This document shows, piece after piece, positions 56,270 through 64,000 of a stretch of DNA of 64,000 nt. The notes under the pieces are model-generated. The model saw nothing but the letters and a program-made list of their open reading frames with translations, had not been told where the DNA came from and made no database searches. The position numbers were made by a program, and so were the translations under genes. The stretch comes from Shewanella fidelis ATCC BAA-318. Lineage in GTDB: Bacteria; Pseudomonadota; Gammaproteobacteria; Enterobacterales; Shewanellaceae. Every line of letters begins with the position of its first letter. The first letter of the stretch is position 1. The stretch is from positions 186,001-250,000 of the forward strand of contig NZ_JADX01000010.1 of assembly GCF_000518605.1 (NCBI RefSeq), given 5' to 3'.

Positions 56270-57943
56270 TTATTGCTCCTCAGGGTACCAACGATCAAGT
56301 AATTGCTGCGAACGCTTTAATTCGCTTTGCCAAGTATTTGCACCGACAACAACAGGCTTAAGTAAAATAACCAATTCTGTTTTAACTGTTGAATTAGCAC
56401 GATTAGTGAATGCTTCGCCTACGTAAGGAATATCGCCAAGCAGTGGTACTTTAGAAACAAGCTCTATATTTTCGCTCTTCATCAGACCACCAATTACCAC
56501 AACGTCACCGCTGGCAGCTTTAATCACTGTATCTGACTCGCGGATCTCACTCTGCGCCAACGGCAACTCTAAGGTGTTTTCAGAGATCTTAATGGTTTTG
56601 GTTTGCTCTTTAATATCAATCACAGATGGGTGAATGTGCAAAAGCACATTGCCTTGTTCATCAATTTGCGGCGTGACGTCTAACGCAATACCTGAGAAGA
56701 AAGGCGTTAACTCAACCTCAGGAGTAGTAACTGGTGTATTACCTGCGACCGTTGTCGACGATACATCGGTAACAAAGTACTCATCGGTACCCACTTTGAT
56801 CACTGCTTTTTGGTTATTAGAAGCTGTAACACGCGGGCTGGATAACACATCAACATCACCTTGAGTATCAAGTAAATTGATCATGGTGCTAAAGTCTGAA
56901 CCAGATAACTTAATTGAGGTTACTCCACCTAACACACTGGTAATTTGATCACTTAAACCTGTTGTAGGACTTGTGCCAAATTCGATATCGGTACTACCAA
57001 CATGCCCTAAAACACTGTCCCAATGGATCCCTTGTTGGTATCCATCCGATAACGTTACCTCTAAAACCTTAGCCTCTAAGATCACTTGGCGCTGCAAGTG
57101 ATTCTCTGCAGTTTTAATGAAGTTGCGCACTTGGCGAATCTCATTTGGGTAAGCTCGAATAGTAACAAGCCCTGCCTGCGGCGTTACAACCACTTGGCGG
57201 CCACCACCGGTACTGCCAATAATTGACACTAATGTTTCTTGTAACTCACCCCAAAAATCTGTTTTAGTCTTCGAGCGAATAAAGGTGCCGTTGGTTTGCT
57301 CATTACTATTACCATTACTCGAGCTTGAGTCACTATTTGATGAGCTGTTAGAAAAGTTGTTATTGCTATTACTGCTATTCGAATTTGAATTCGAGTTATT
57401 GTCATCAGAAATTCGACCTGAATTAACTGAGGTTAACGATAGACCTTGACGCTCCATGTACAGATAATTCAACGAGAAGGTTTCTGTACGCATACCAGCA
57501 GGGAAGATACGTAAAATGCGCCCTTCTTGGCTCACTTCATAACCGTATATATCTTCAACGACTTGCAACGCTTCTTTTAGTGTCACGCCTTTCAGTGATA
57601 ACGAGATTTTACCCGTGACATCAGGATGAACAGCAACACTAAGCGGTGTGCCCTGAGCAAGGCTTGGGAAGAAGACTTTGGCATCAACATCATTGGCTGA
57701 TACATCAAAGCGTCTCTCAATCGGTTTGGCTGGCGTATAACCCGCAAGTAGATTATCTGACGATAACTCTCGTTGGACATCTTCAGGCATCATTGCAGGT
57801 GGCGGAGTTGCAGGTGCAACTTCTTGCGCAGCGAGAGATTCAGCCAACGCCTGCTTAGACTCTACAGGATTAGGTCGGTCTACCGTTTGGCAAGCCACTA
57901 ACATTAATGACAGTAAAGGGGTGATATAGGTAATTGAGCGCAT
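56270..57943 (-). CDS. mshL: MSHA secretin MshL
   Basis: 557 residues. Lipobox LVAC at residue 18, then a secretin N-domain (about 75-150) and the conserved secretin core (about 300-540) with VVVIGGLMKSENIELVSKVPLLGDIPYVGEAF. It forms the outer-membrane pore through which the pilus leaves the cell. A Ser/Asn-rich tract near residues 178-220 interrupts the N-domain region. mshK's stop is 5 bases upstream, with no clear Shine-Dalgarno, so translation may be coupled. Confidence 0.94.
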   Translation of the reverse strand: MRSITYITPLLSLMLVACQTVDRPNPVESKQALAESLAAQEVAPATPPPAMMPEDVQRELSSDNLLAGYTPAKPIERRFDVSANDVDAKVFFPSLAQGTPLSVAVHPDVTGKISLSLKGVTLKEALQVVEDIYGYEVSQEGRILRIFPAGMRTETFSLNYLYMERQGLSLTSVNSGRISDDNNSNSNSNSSNSNNNFSNSSSNSDSSSSNGNSNEQTNGTFIRSKTKTDFWGELQETLVSIIGSTGGGRQVVVTPQAGLVTIRAYPNEIRQVRNFIKTAENHLQRQVILEAKVLEVTLSDGYQQGIHWDSVLGHVGSTDIEFGTSPTTGLSDQITSVLGGVTSIKLSGSDFSTMINLLDTQGDVDVLSSPRVTASNNQKAVIKVGTDEYFVTDVSSTTVAGNTPVTTPEVELTPFFSGIALDVTPQIDEQGNVLLHIHPSVIDIKEQTKTIKISENTLELPLAQSEIRESDTVIKAASGDVVVIGGLMKSENIELVSKVPLLGDIPYVGEAFTNRANSTVKTELVILLKPVVVGANTWQSELKRSQQLLDRWYPEEQ

Positions 57944-57947
57944 TTAA

Positions 57948-58283
57948 TTATTGTCCCTTAAAATCTGTAATAGCTTGAAACATGGTGAGTTTACGGCCGT
58001 CTGCTAACGATACTGAGTCATCAGCAATTTTCACAATTTTGACACCCTTGACCCGTTCGCCTAATGTGAAAATTTGATTATTAATCACCGCATAAGCTGA
58101 CGAATTATTCTTAACAACGCTGTTTAGCACTAGCGTATTATTTGACGAGTCAGTTTCAACATCGGTTTTACCAGAAAAGTTACCCGGTAATGTTGGATCT
58201 CGTAAAGCTGTAGCATTGGAGTTAAAACCTATGGTACTGCATAGGAATGCAATCAATAGCGCACTAATCTTTTTTGGCAACAC
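57948..58283 (-). CDS. mshK: MSHA biogenesis protein MshK
   Basis: 111 residues, with a signal peptide (about 1-24) and a small beta domain (RVKGVKIVKIADDSVSLADGRKL) resembling PilP/GspC-type homology regions. Short but placed exactly as MshK. It starts at a GTG inside the mshJ end, an overlap of 20 bases. Confidence 0.82.
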   Translation of the reverse strand: MLPKKISALLIAFLCSTIGFNSNATALRDPTLPGNFSGKTDVETDSSNNTLVLNSVVKNNSSAYAVINNQIFTLGERVKGVKIVKIADDSVSLADGRKLTMFQAITDFKGQ

Positions 58284-58920
58284 TGATAAAGTCCTTATTA
58301 ATACTCAAGGTATAAAGCTCTAACGAAATAGTCGCTTTAGGGTATGCATCAACGCGATAATCCATACTGCGCCAATACAATTTATTCGGCATAGCCTCAA
58401 CAGCTTCAATAAATCTCAAAACAGAAAAATAGTCACCAACTAGCTCAAGACGAATACCGTGGCTATATAAATTAATTTTCTTTTCTTCACCCACTTCGAG
58501 TAATGGCTTTGGTGCAATGGAAGTGAAAGATTGAAGGGTTATACCGTTAACCTTAGACAATAAGCCTGCTAGTAAAGTCGGCATATGGTCAGCCGGCACC
58601 ATATCAACCATCTGCACAGACAGTTGCTCATCAATTTTCTTATTCTGTTGATTGATATTATGGAGACGTTGGCGATATTCAGTGTCCGGATCTTGCTGTA
58701 AGCTCTGCTCATACAAAGCAATTTGTTGAGTCGAGATACGATTCTCACTCTCAATGCTCTGGTTTTGTTGTGTAAGCTTACTGTGCTTGTCGATAGCCGA
58801 CTCAAGCGGTAAGTATACAATCAGCCCCGCGACGACTAATGCAGCCACAGCGACCAACACACGCTCACGCTGACTTAGCTCGTCAAACTTTTCCGCTATT
58901 AGCTGCCACTTTTGCTTCAT
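58264..58920 (-). CDS. mshJ: MSHA biogenesis protein MshJ (PilO-like)
   Basis: 218 residues: membrane segment at about 21-41 (LVAVAALVVAGLIVYLP), a coiled coil (about 45-90) and a compact C-terminal ferredoxin-like domain, the PilO/GspM layout. It should dimerise with the PilN-like protein encoded just before it, with which it overlaps by 4 bases. Confidence 0.88.
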   Translation of the reverse strand: MKQKWQLIAEKFDELSQRERVLVAVAALVVAGLIVYLPLESAIDKHSKLTQQNQSIESENRISTQQIALYEQSLQQDPDTEYRQRLHNINQQNKKIDEQLSVQMVDMVPADHMPTLLAGLLSKVNGITLQSFTSIAPKPLLEVGEEKKINLYSHGIRLELVGDYFSVLRFIEAVEAMPNKLYWRSMDYRVDAYPKATISLELYTLSINKDFISVAKKD

Positions 58921-59525
58921 TTGACTAGCTCCTTGTCAGACGTGACAGCATCACTAGTTAACTTAAACGCCAAAGGTTGATTCTCGCCTAAGCTCATGGT
59001 CATTGATGCAAATGCGTGACCTTTTAACGTGGTGGTGTTTTTGAGTTTATCTACCCACAATGGCACCCCCTCAGGCGAAGAAGTAAACCCTTCAAAAATA
59101 TAACGGTTTTCGTTTACTTGAATTCGATTTAGCCAAAGTTTGGTGTCTGCAACACTGGCGAGATCTGTCATTAACGGTGAGTAGCCAAAGCTGGTAAGCA
59201 TTTCTTGTTGATTAAGTTTGCCAAACAATTTCTGCTTCAACTCCAACTGTTGAGCTTTAAGCTCCACTTCCGCCACCAGCGCTGCATTTGGCCCACGTTT
59301 AGCAAGTGCAGCTTCTAAATCTTGTTTTTCAGCGTCTAGCTCCTGCTTAACCAGCATCAGCTGCTTTTTATCGGCCTCTAAGCTAGAGTTGAGTCCCCAA
59401 AACACAGCTGTCATTATCAGCAATAAACCAATCAGCACAACAAGTGCTTTAGTGAGCCTAGCAAATGATAAACGTAGCTCCGGCGGAAATAGACTCTCTG
59501 AATATAAGTTAACTCTTAATTTCAT
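58917..59525 (-). CDS. PilN-like MSHA assembly protein (second MshI-type gene)
   Basis: 202 residues: membrane segment at about 27-48 (LVVLIGLLLIMTAVFWGL), coiled coil (about 52-95) and a C-terminal domain, the PilN/GspL-periplasmic layout. It overlaps mshI by 4 bases (ATGA), so the two are translated together. The gene is often called mshI2 or left unnamed; the layout corresponds to the C-terminal half of one-piece GspL proteins. Confidence 0.85.
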   Translation of the reverse strand: MKLRVNLYSESLFPPELRLSFARLTKALVVLIGLLLIMTAVFWGLNSSLEADKKQLMLVKQELDAEKQDLEAALAKRGPNAALVAEVELKAQQLELKQKLFGKLNQQEMLTSFGYSPLMTDLASVADTKLWLNRIQVNENRYIFEGFTSSPEGVPLWVDKLKNTTTLKGHAFASMTMSLGENQPLAFKLTSDAVTSDKELVK

Positions 59526-60403
59526 TGCTGCTGGCCCCGTGCTATCTCAGCTAACGCTAGTTGAGAAAAAACAGCTTCAACCGACATAGCATCATATGCT
59601 GTAACGCTTTGATCAAAGTTAGCCGCGATTAAATTCGCCAGTGCTACCCGTTCACCGTCCATCACTAATTCAATTGACGAAACCGGCGCTTCGCGTAATT
59701 GGCTTTCGAAATAATCCATCGAACGTTGCAACTCTAAACTTAAATTGTCCGCAACACCGTAAGATAGATCTTCAGCAGAAACCTTGTCTATTTGCAGGAA
59801 GCCGCGCACTCGACGCTGCATAAATACTTCACCCGCTCTGACAACTGTCAGTAACAACTCTTGGCCTTCACGATGACTGAGTATTAACCGAGCTTGGTTA
59901 TCGTTAAACAGATTGCTTGTTGCCATCTCTTCAATGGAAACGCCAACCGTCATTAACCCCGCATTCTTTGCAGCGATTAAAAGTGACGACATTAACGACT
60001 TTTCAGTCACGACAACATTCACTTTATTGCTAGATTGCTTTGAAGATTCAAAATAATCTAAATGGATGTCTGTAACAGGGTGAGTGACAATATCTTTAAC
60101 CGACCACAGCAAGGCTGCATTAAGCTCTTCTTGCTGCACATTGGGCTTGTCGACTAACAGAAGTTGATAAAAGTCTGCTGCCAGTACAATTTGTATTTTG
60201 GCAGGACCAAACTCTTTTACAACTTGAGAAAAGGCGCCTTTCCAATCATGATGATCGAAAGCGAATGTCATAGTTTTAGCGTCTACTTGATCAGTAGCAC
60301 CTTGAAAGACCGTTATTTTTTCTGCGCAAATGTAGACACCAAGGTTTAGTTTTGGTGCAGACTTACGCCAAAATTGGATTTTACCCAATAGGCTTTCTTC
60401 CAT
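59522..60403 (-). CDS. mshI: MSHA biogenesis protein MshI (PilM-like)
   Basis: 293 residues from the ATG at 60403 (AAGG 9 bases upstream); in-frame ATGs further up (60436, 60463) are less likely. Actin-like ATPase fold of PilM with LNLGVYICAEKITVFQ near the start and repeated beta strands. It is cytoplasmic and should dock with the PilN-like protein. It is the first gene of the MSHA cluster, 213 bases after csrD. Confidence 0.9.
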   Translation of the reverse strand: MEESLLGKIQFWRKSAPKLNLGVYICAEKITVFQGATDQVDAKTMTFAFDHHDWKGAFSQVVKEFGPAKIQIVLAADFYQLLLVDKPNVQQEELNAALLWSVKDIVTHPVTDIHLDYFESSKQSSNKVNVVVTEKSLMSSLLIAAKNAGLMTVGVSIEEMATSNLFNDNQARLILSHREGQELLLTVVRAGEVFMQRRVRGFLQIDKVSAEDLSYGVADNLSLELQRSMDYFESQLREAPVSSIELVMDGERVALANLIAANFDQSVTAYDAMSVEAVFSQLALAEIARGQQQ

Positions 60404-60555
60404 TAATCCATGCCTTAAAATTGTTACCAAATTCATGCTAATTGCGAAATTTACACTACACAAACGCCGAAATTAGTGAATAAAATATTGTCAGTTTTTA
60501 TTTAACTAGCGCAAGACAGTTATTATCCCCTGATTGTAGCGGGTTATTCTTAAAA

Positions 60556-60561
60556 ATTATA
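60556..60561 (-). promoter_or_regulatory. -10 candidate upstream of mshI
   Basis: A consensus TATAAT on the minus strand at 60561-60556, 153 bases upstream of mshI. The -35 at the proper distance is weak, so only the -10 is supported. Confidence 0.35.
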
Positions 60562-60616
60562 GATTAAACCCCAATTTACAAATCTTTATTAACAAGCCCG
60601 TGAAATTAGAAACAAA

Positions 60617-62524
60617 TTAAACTTCCTCAATCGGTTCACTAAAAAAGCTTCCTTGACCAGCACTCACCCCGAGAATTTGTAATGTTTGCCATTCTTGGAA
60701 AACCTCAACGCCTTCGGCGCACACTTGCACTTCTGTTCTAAATAACCCCGCAATCAGGCTTCTAACAAACAGTTGATTTTCCGCACGCAGATGAATTTGA
60801 TTAACAATAGATCTATGCAGCTTAATCAATGAAATCGGATAATGGTGGATATACTCAGTACTCACCACTTGCTGACCTACACGGTCAACACAGATACTCG
60901 CCCCCATCTTATTAAGCATATCAAGCGGCTCTTTTAACGCCTGCTGATGATTAACTAAAATATCTTCATTCACCTCAAATATGAGCCTTGGTGCTAAATG
61001 ACGATACTCAAGTAGTGTTGTTTTAAGCCAACGCACAAAAGCGCGGCTCGATAAGGTATCTAAGCTTAAGTTTATACTAAATTTCAACGAGGTATCTTTA
61101 TGCTTAGGTAACACATCAAACAACACCATTTCGATAACTTGGCGCTCTATTTGCGGAGTTAAACCACACTTAATTGCCATAGGCAAAAACAGCGTTGCCC
61201 GCACAAGGTTGCCTTGAGTATCACGTAAACGACAAGTCACCTCTTGATGATGCGCGTTAGAATCACTGTCAACGACTGGTTGCGAGAATAAAAACACCCG
61301 CTTACTCACCAGTACATTCTCAATAAAGCTGCGCCATCTCACTGAACCTTTAGACAGTTCGCCATCAACAGCACCTTTGTCGTACATAAACCAGCTACTA
61401 CCACCTTGGAATTGCGCTGAACGCAACGCAAGTTCGGCTTCTTCAACCAGTGCATCTTTATCGTCACCAACCTTAAAGTAAGCGCCACCTAAATGAATAA
61501 AATCATCGGGTAAACTCACAAAAGAATTAAGCTGATTTAGACTTAATCGCAACAGCTTGGCTGCTAATTGATCTGCCTCGACTTGCGATATTTGCGGTAC
61601 AACGACAGCGAACTGGTTATATGAGCGGCGAGAAAAGATACTGTTAGCCTTATCAGCTAACACTTGGTTGACCACGCCGATAAATTGCAACAGTAATTCA
61701 TCAACCTCATCCTCAGCCAACTCTTTACCTAGTAGATCTAAATCTTCCATTTCAAATAGATACAACACTCCGGGTGTCATCATCCCTGACGTCCCACTAA
61801 GCGCATCTAAGCGATTCTTTAAAAATAGACTGTTACCAATACCTGTCTCAGAATCAAGGAAAGTATTCGAGCGAATAAATTGATCAAAGCGCGCCCGCTC
61901 TTTATGTGCATCATCCAGTTCGAGTAGCAAATGAGTCAGTGCTCGATTGATTAAACGTGGTTTACCCTGACCTTTTTCAGCCAAAGCTTTATCGTGCTGA
62001 CCTGATAAAATTAAGCTGGATCGTTGAGCCAAATGCTCGATGCCATTGAGTTCAGTAGAGAACCAACGAAAGCCAAACCGCACAAATAAAAACACCGCGA
62101 TACAACCAATAATGATCAGCAAAATACCGTACCAGCCTATGTCTGTCTTGGCGAATGGTTGTGGCATGGTAAGTTGCATCGTTAGACTATTATCAGCTAA
62201 CTGACTTTGATAACTCACTCCACCTTTATGTGCAACTTCCGGTTGATACTCAAAAATAAGCTTGTCGCCTTCATGCAAACTAAAAGCATGGGCTTGATAG
62301 GAATTTAATAGTGGTGGAAGCCACTCTTGAAAGCCCCAACGTTCAGGCCGAGATGACTGTTGTTCGATAAGTTCTTCAAGCTCAGTCACTTTTTGCTGTT
62401 GAAAAGCGTAAGTGAGCTGAATAAAACTGACCATAGCGGTTAAAAAGCAGATAAATGCGACACCTACTAGCGACATTAGCCAAAAGCTGGTCAGTTTTTT
62501 GGTTAGAATTCGAGTCAGTTTCAT
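60617..62524 (-). CDS. csrD: CsrD, regulator of CsrB/C RNA decay
   Basis: 635 residues with two membrane segments (about 13-35 and 131-152), a HAMP-like linker and GGDEF and EAL domains that both lack their catalytic signature: where GGDEF is expected there is RRSYNQFAVV, and EAL is replaced by EVT. This is the CsrD/YhdA layout: no c-di-GMP turnover, but a role in RNase E-mediated decay of CsrB-type small RNAs, which act on the translational regulator CsrA. Placement next to the msh cluster is common in Shewanella and in Vibrio, where it is also called MshH. Confidence 0.93.
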   Translation of the reverse strand: MKLTRILTKKLTSFWLMSLVGVAFICFLTAMVSFIQLTYAFQQQKVTELEELIEQQSSRPERWGFQEWLPPLLNSYQAHAFSLHEGDKLIFEYQPEVAHKGGVSYQSQLADNSLTMQLTMPQPFAKTDIGWYGILLIIIGCIAVFLFVRFGFRWFSTELNGIEHLAQRSSLILSGQHDKALAEKGQGKPRLINRALTHLLLELDDAHKERARFDQFIRSNTFLDSETGIGNSLFLKNRLDALSGTSGMMTPGVLYLFEMEDLDLLGKELAEDEVDELLLQFIGVVNQVLADKANSIFSRRSYNQFAVVVPQISQVEADQLAAKLLRLSLNQLNSFVSLPDDFIHLGGAYFKVGDDKDALVEEAELALRSAQFQGGSSWFMYDKGAVDGELSKGSVRWRSFIENVLVSKRVFLFSQPVVDSDSNAHHQEVTCRLRDTQGNLVRATLFLPMAIKCGLTPQIERQVIEMVLFDVLPKHKDTSLKFSINLSLDTLSSRAFVRWLKTTLLEYRHLAPRLIFEVNEDILVNHQQALKEPLDMLNKMGASICVDRVGQQVVSTEYIHHYPISLIKLHRSIVNQIHLRAENQLFVRSLIAGLFRTEVQVCAEGVEVFQEWQTLQILGVSAGQGSFFSEPIEEV

Positions 62525-62548
62525 TCGTCCGCTTCCCGCAGTTTCTTA

Positions 62549-62563
62549 TACTAATTGGTATTA
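62549..62563. repeat. Short interspersed motif, copy 2 (inverted)
   Basis: TACTAATTGGTATTA, the exact reverse complement of 25106-25120, 25 bases upstream of csrD. Confidence 0.75.
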
Positions 62564-62640
62564 AAATCTAGCACTGAAATTACGTAGGTAACCATGTTCA
62601 ATAAACACTGTTATACGTAATCATAAAACGCTCAGCAACA

Positions 62641-62664
62641 AAAAAAGGGCCATATGGCCCTTTT
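62641..62664 (-). terminator. Terminator of the malic enzyme gene
   Basis: AAAAGGGCCAT (62643-62653) pairs with ATGGCCCTTTT (62654-62664), effectively an 8-bp stem with CATATG loop. On the minus strand a run of Ts follows. Confidence 0.85.
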
Positions 62665-62680
62665 AATAACCCATAAAATC

Positions 62681-63931
62681 TTATGATTCCATGTAGCCTT
62701 CAGGTAGCTCATTAATAGTTGCTACGCCAGACTCTATCGCAGCTAGTGCCACAGCCTTTGCTACTCGAGGTAATAAACGACTATCCATTGGCTTAGGCAA
62801 TACATAGTTAGCACCAAACTCTAATGAATCAACATTTGGATAAGCAGCTAGAACTGATTCAGGTACTGTTTCTTTAGCTAATGCAGCAATAGCATGAACT
62901 GCAGCGATCTTCATTTCGTCATTGATCTGAGTTGCACGCACATCTAACGCACCACGGAAGATGAATGGGAAGCAAAGTACGTTGTTTACTTGGTTCGGGT
63001 AATCGCTACGACCTGTACCCATGATAAGATCCTGACGCACATCGTGAGCAAGTTCAGGCTTAATTTCTGGGTCTGGATTTGAACAAGCGAAAATAACCGG
63101 CTTTTCAGCCATCAACGCCACATCTTCTGCAGACAATACATCAGGACCAGAAAGACCTAAAAATACATCAGCGCCTTTGATTACATCTTGTAAAGTACGC
63201 TTATCAGTGTTGTTAGCAAACAAAGCTTTATACTCGTTTATATCGTCACGACGAGTATGGATAACACCCTTTCTGTCTAACATATAAACGTTTTCACGTT
63301 GTGCACCACAGTTAACAATCATCGTCATACAAGCGATAGCTGCAGCGCCGGCGCCCATACAAACAAATACAGCTTTATCGATTGATTTACCTTGGATTTC
63401 CAGTGCGTTAAGCATGCCCGCAGCAGTCACGATTGCCGTACCATGTTGGTCATCATGGAAAACTGGTACATTACAGCGCTCAATCAACGCCTTTTCGATT
63501 TCAAAACATTCAGGTGCTTTGATGTCTTCTAAGTTAATGCCACCAAAAGTATCAGCAATAGCTTCAACGGTATTAATAAACTCTTCAGAAGTTCTATGCT
63601 TAACTTCAATATCAGTTGCATCAATGTTTGCAAAGTGTTTGAAAAGTAATGCTTTACCTTCCATTACAGGCTTTGATGCCAACGGGCCTAAATTACCTAA
63701 ACCTAGAATTGCTGTACCATTAGAAATAACTGCAACTGTATTGCCTTTACCTGTAAAACGGTAAGCATTATCAGGATTCGCTGCGATTTCACGGACGGGC
63801 TCTGCCACACCTGGGCTGTATGCCAACGCTAGATCCATGCTAGTTTGTGCGGGTTTAGTTAGGCAAACTGCTGTTTTGCCTGGAACTGGGAATTCGTGAT
63901 AATCGAGGGCTTGTTGACGAAAATCTGCCAT
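62681..63931 (-). CDS. Malic enzyme (oxaloacetate-decarboxylating), short form
   Basis: 416 residues. It oxidises malate to pyruvate and CO2 with NAD or NADP. YSPGVAEPVREIA, SNGTAILGLGNLGPLASKPVMEGKA and VCMGAGAAAIACMTMI (the dinucleotide-binding loop) are clear. The E. coli maeB product has 759 residues with a C-terminal phosphotransacetylase-like domain; that domain is absent here, as in the short bacillary enzymes. The cofactor cannot be chosen from sequence alone. AGGATC precedes the ATG. The gene is complete; its promoter lies at 63932-64000, at the window edge. Confidence 0.93.
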   Translation of the reverse strand: MADFRQQALDYHEFPVPGKTAVCLTKPAQTSMDLALAYSPGVAEPVREIAANPDNAYRFTGKGNTVAVISNGTAILGLGNLGPLASKPVMEGKALLFKHFANIDATDIEVKHRTSEEFINTVEAIADTFGGINLEDIKAPECFEIEKALIERCNVPVFHDDQHGTAIVTAAGMLNALEIQGKSIDKAVFVCMGAGAAAIACMTMIVNCGAQRENVYMLDRKGVIHTRRDDINEYKALFANNTDKRTLQDVIKGADVFLGLSGPDVLSAEDVALMAEKPVIFACSNPDPEIKPELAHDVRQDLIMGTGRSDYPNQVNNVLCFPFIFRGALDVRATQINDEMKIAAVHAIAALAKETVPESVLAAYPNVDSLEFGANYVLPKPMDSRLLPRVAKAVALAAIESGVATINELPEGYMES

Positions 63932-64000
63932 TTTTCTGATCCTGAGTGCAACTAATTAATATCCAAAGCGTATAAGGTCGACAACTAAAAGCTCATTTCA

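Noticed and set aside
57300..57410. CRISPR-like or tandem repeat locus in mshL
   Set aside because: The repeats are in-frame Ser/Asn codons within the secretin gene, not spaced repeats.
60617..62524. Active c-di-GMP enzyme
   Set aside because: Both GGDEF and EAL signatures are missing; the layout fits CsrD.

Overview
The window is chromosomal DNA of a Shewanella-like marine gammaproteobacterium. The evidence is gene order: csrD, a complete MSHA type IV pilus cluster, mreBCD, maf, rng, yhdP, a nitrilase-family gene and tldD follow one another on the minus strand, with yjgA/darP and pmbA further on. TorF-type porin, DUF3016 and AgcS genes also fit that lineage. No tRNA, rRNA, CRISPR array, transposase or prophage gene was seen.

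Layout. 1-6858: mscS channel, fhs (minus), an aldo/keto reductase, a MaoC-like protein (minus), a TraB/GumN protein (minus) and a small unknown gene. 7031-12969: an EAL-CBS-GGDEF protein behind a clear Pho-box-like promoter, several small envelope proteins, a DUF4240 protein, a double-receiver protein and HU. 13198-15872: a TorF-like porin, a 59-residue protein and an alanine/glycine:cation symporter. 16173-20195: an arsenic operon (arsR, acr3, GAPDH, arsJ) with an operator-like dyad filling the spacer of its promoter. 20328-31530: pmbA and yjgA/darP, then an apparently accessory block (large Ig-like lipoprotein; two ABC-2 permeases, HlyD and TolC-type genes with no ATPase), then tldD.

31633-41582 is a cell-shape and housekeeping block on the minus strand: nitrilase, yhdP, rng, maf, mreD, mreC, mreB. 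41755-60403 holds about 19 msh genes on the minus strand, from mshI to the giant mshQ: assembly proteins (I, second I/PilN-like, J, K, L, M, N, E, G, F), then pilins (B, two tandem MshA-like), then minor pilins (C, D, O, P) and MshQ. 60617-63931 has csrD and a short malic enzyme.

How the genes connect: MshE starts with an MshEN domain, a known c-di-GMP binder, and the window also encodes a probable c-di-GMP phosphodiesterase under a predicted PhoB site, so phosphate status could feed into pilus activity (inference). TldD and PmbA/TldE are the two subunits of one protease although their genes are now about 8 kb apart. Most notable: the Pho-box/EAL gene, the arsR promoter architecture, the tandem duplicated MshA pilins, the MshQ composition shift, and the ATPase-less efflux cluster. 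Nothing here is clearly a wholly new system.
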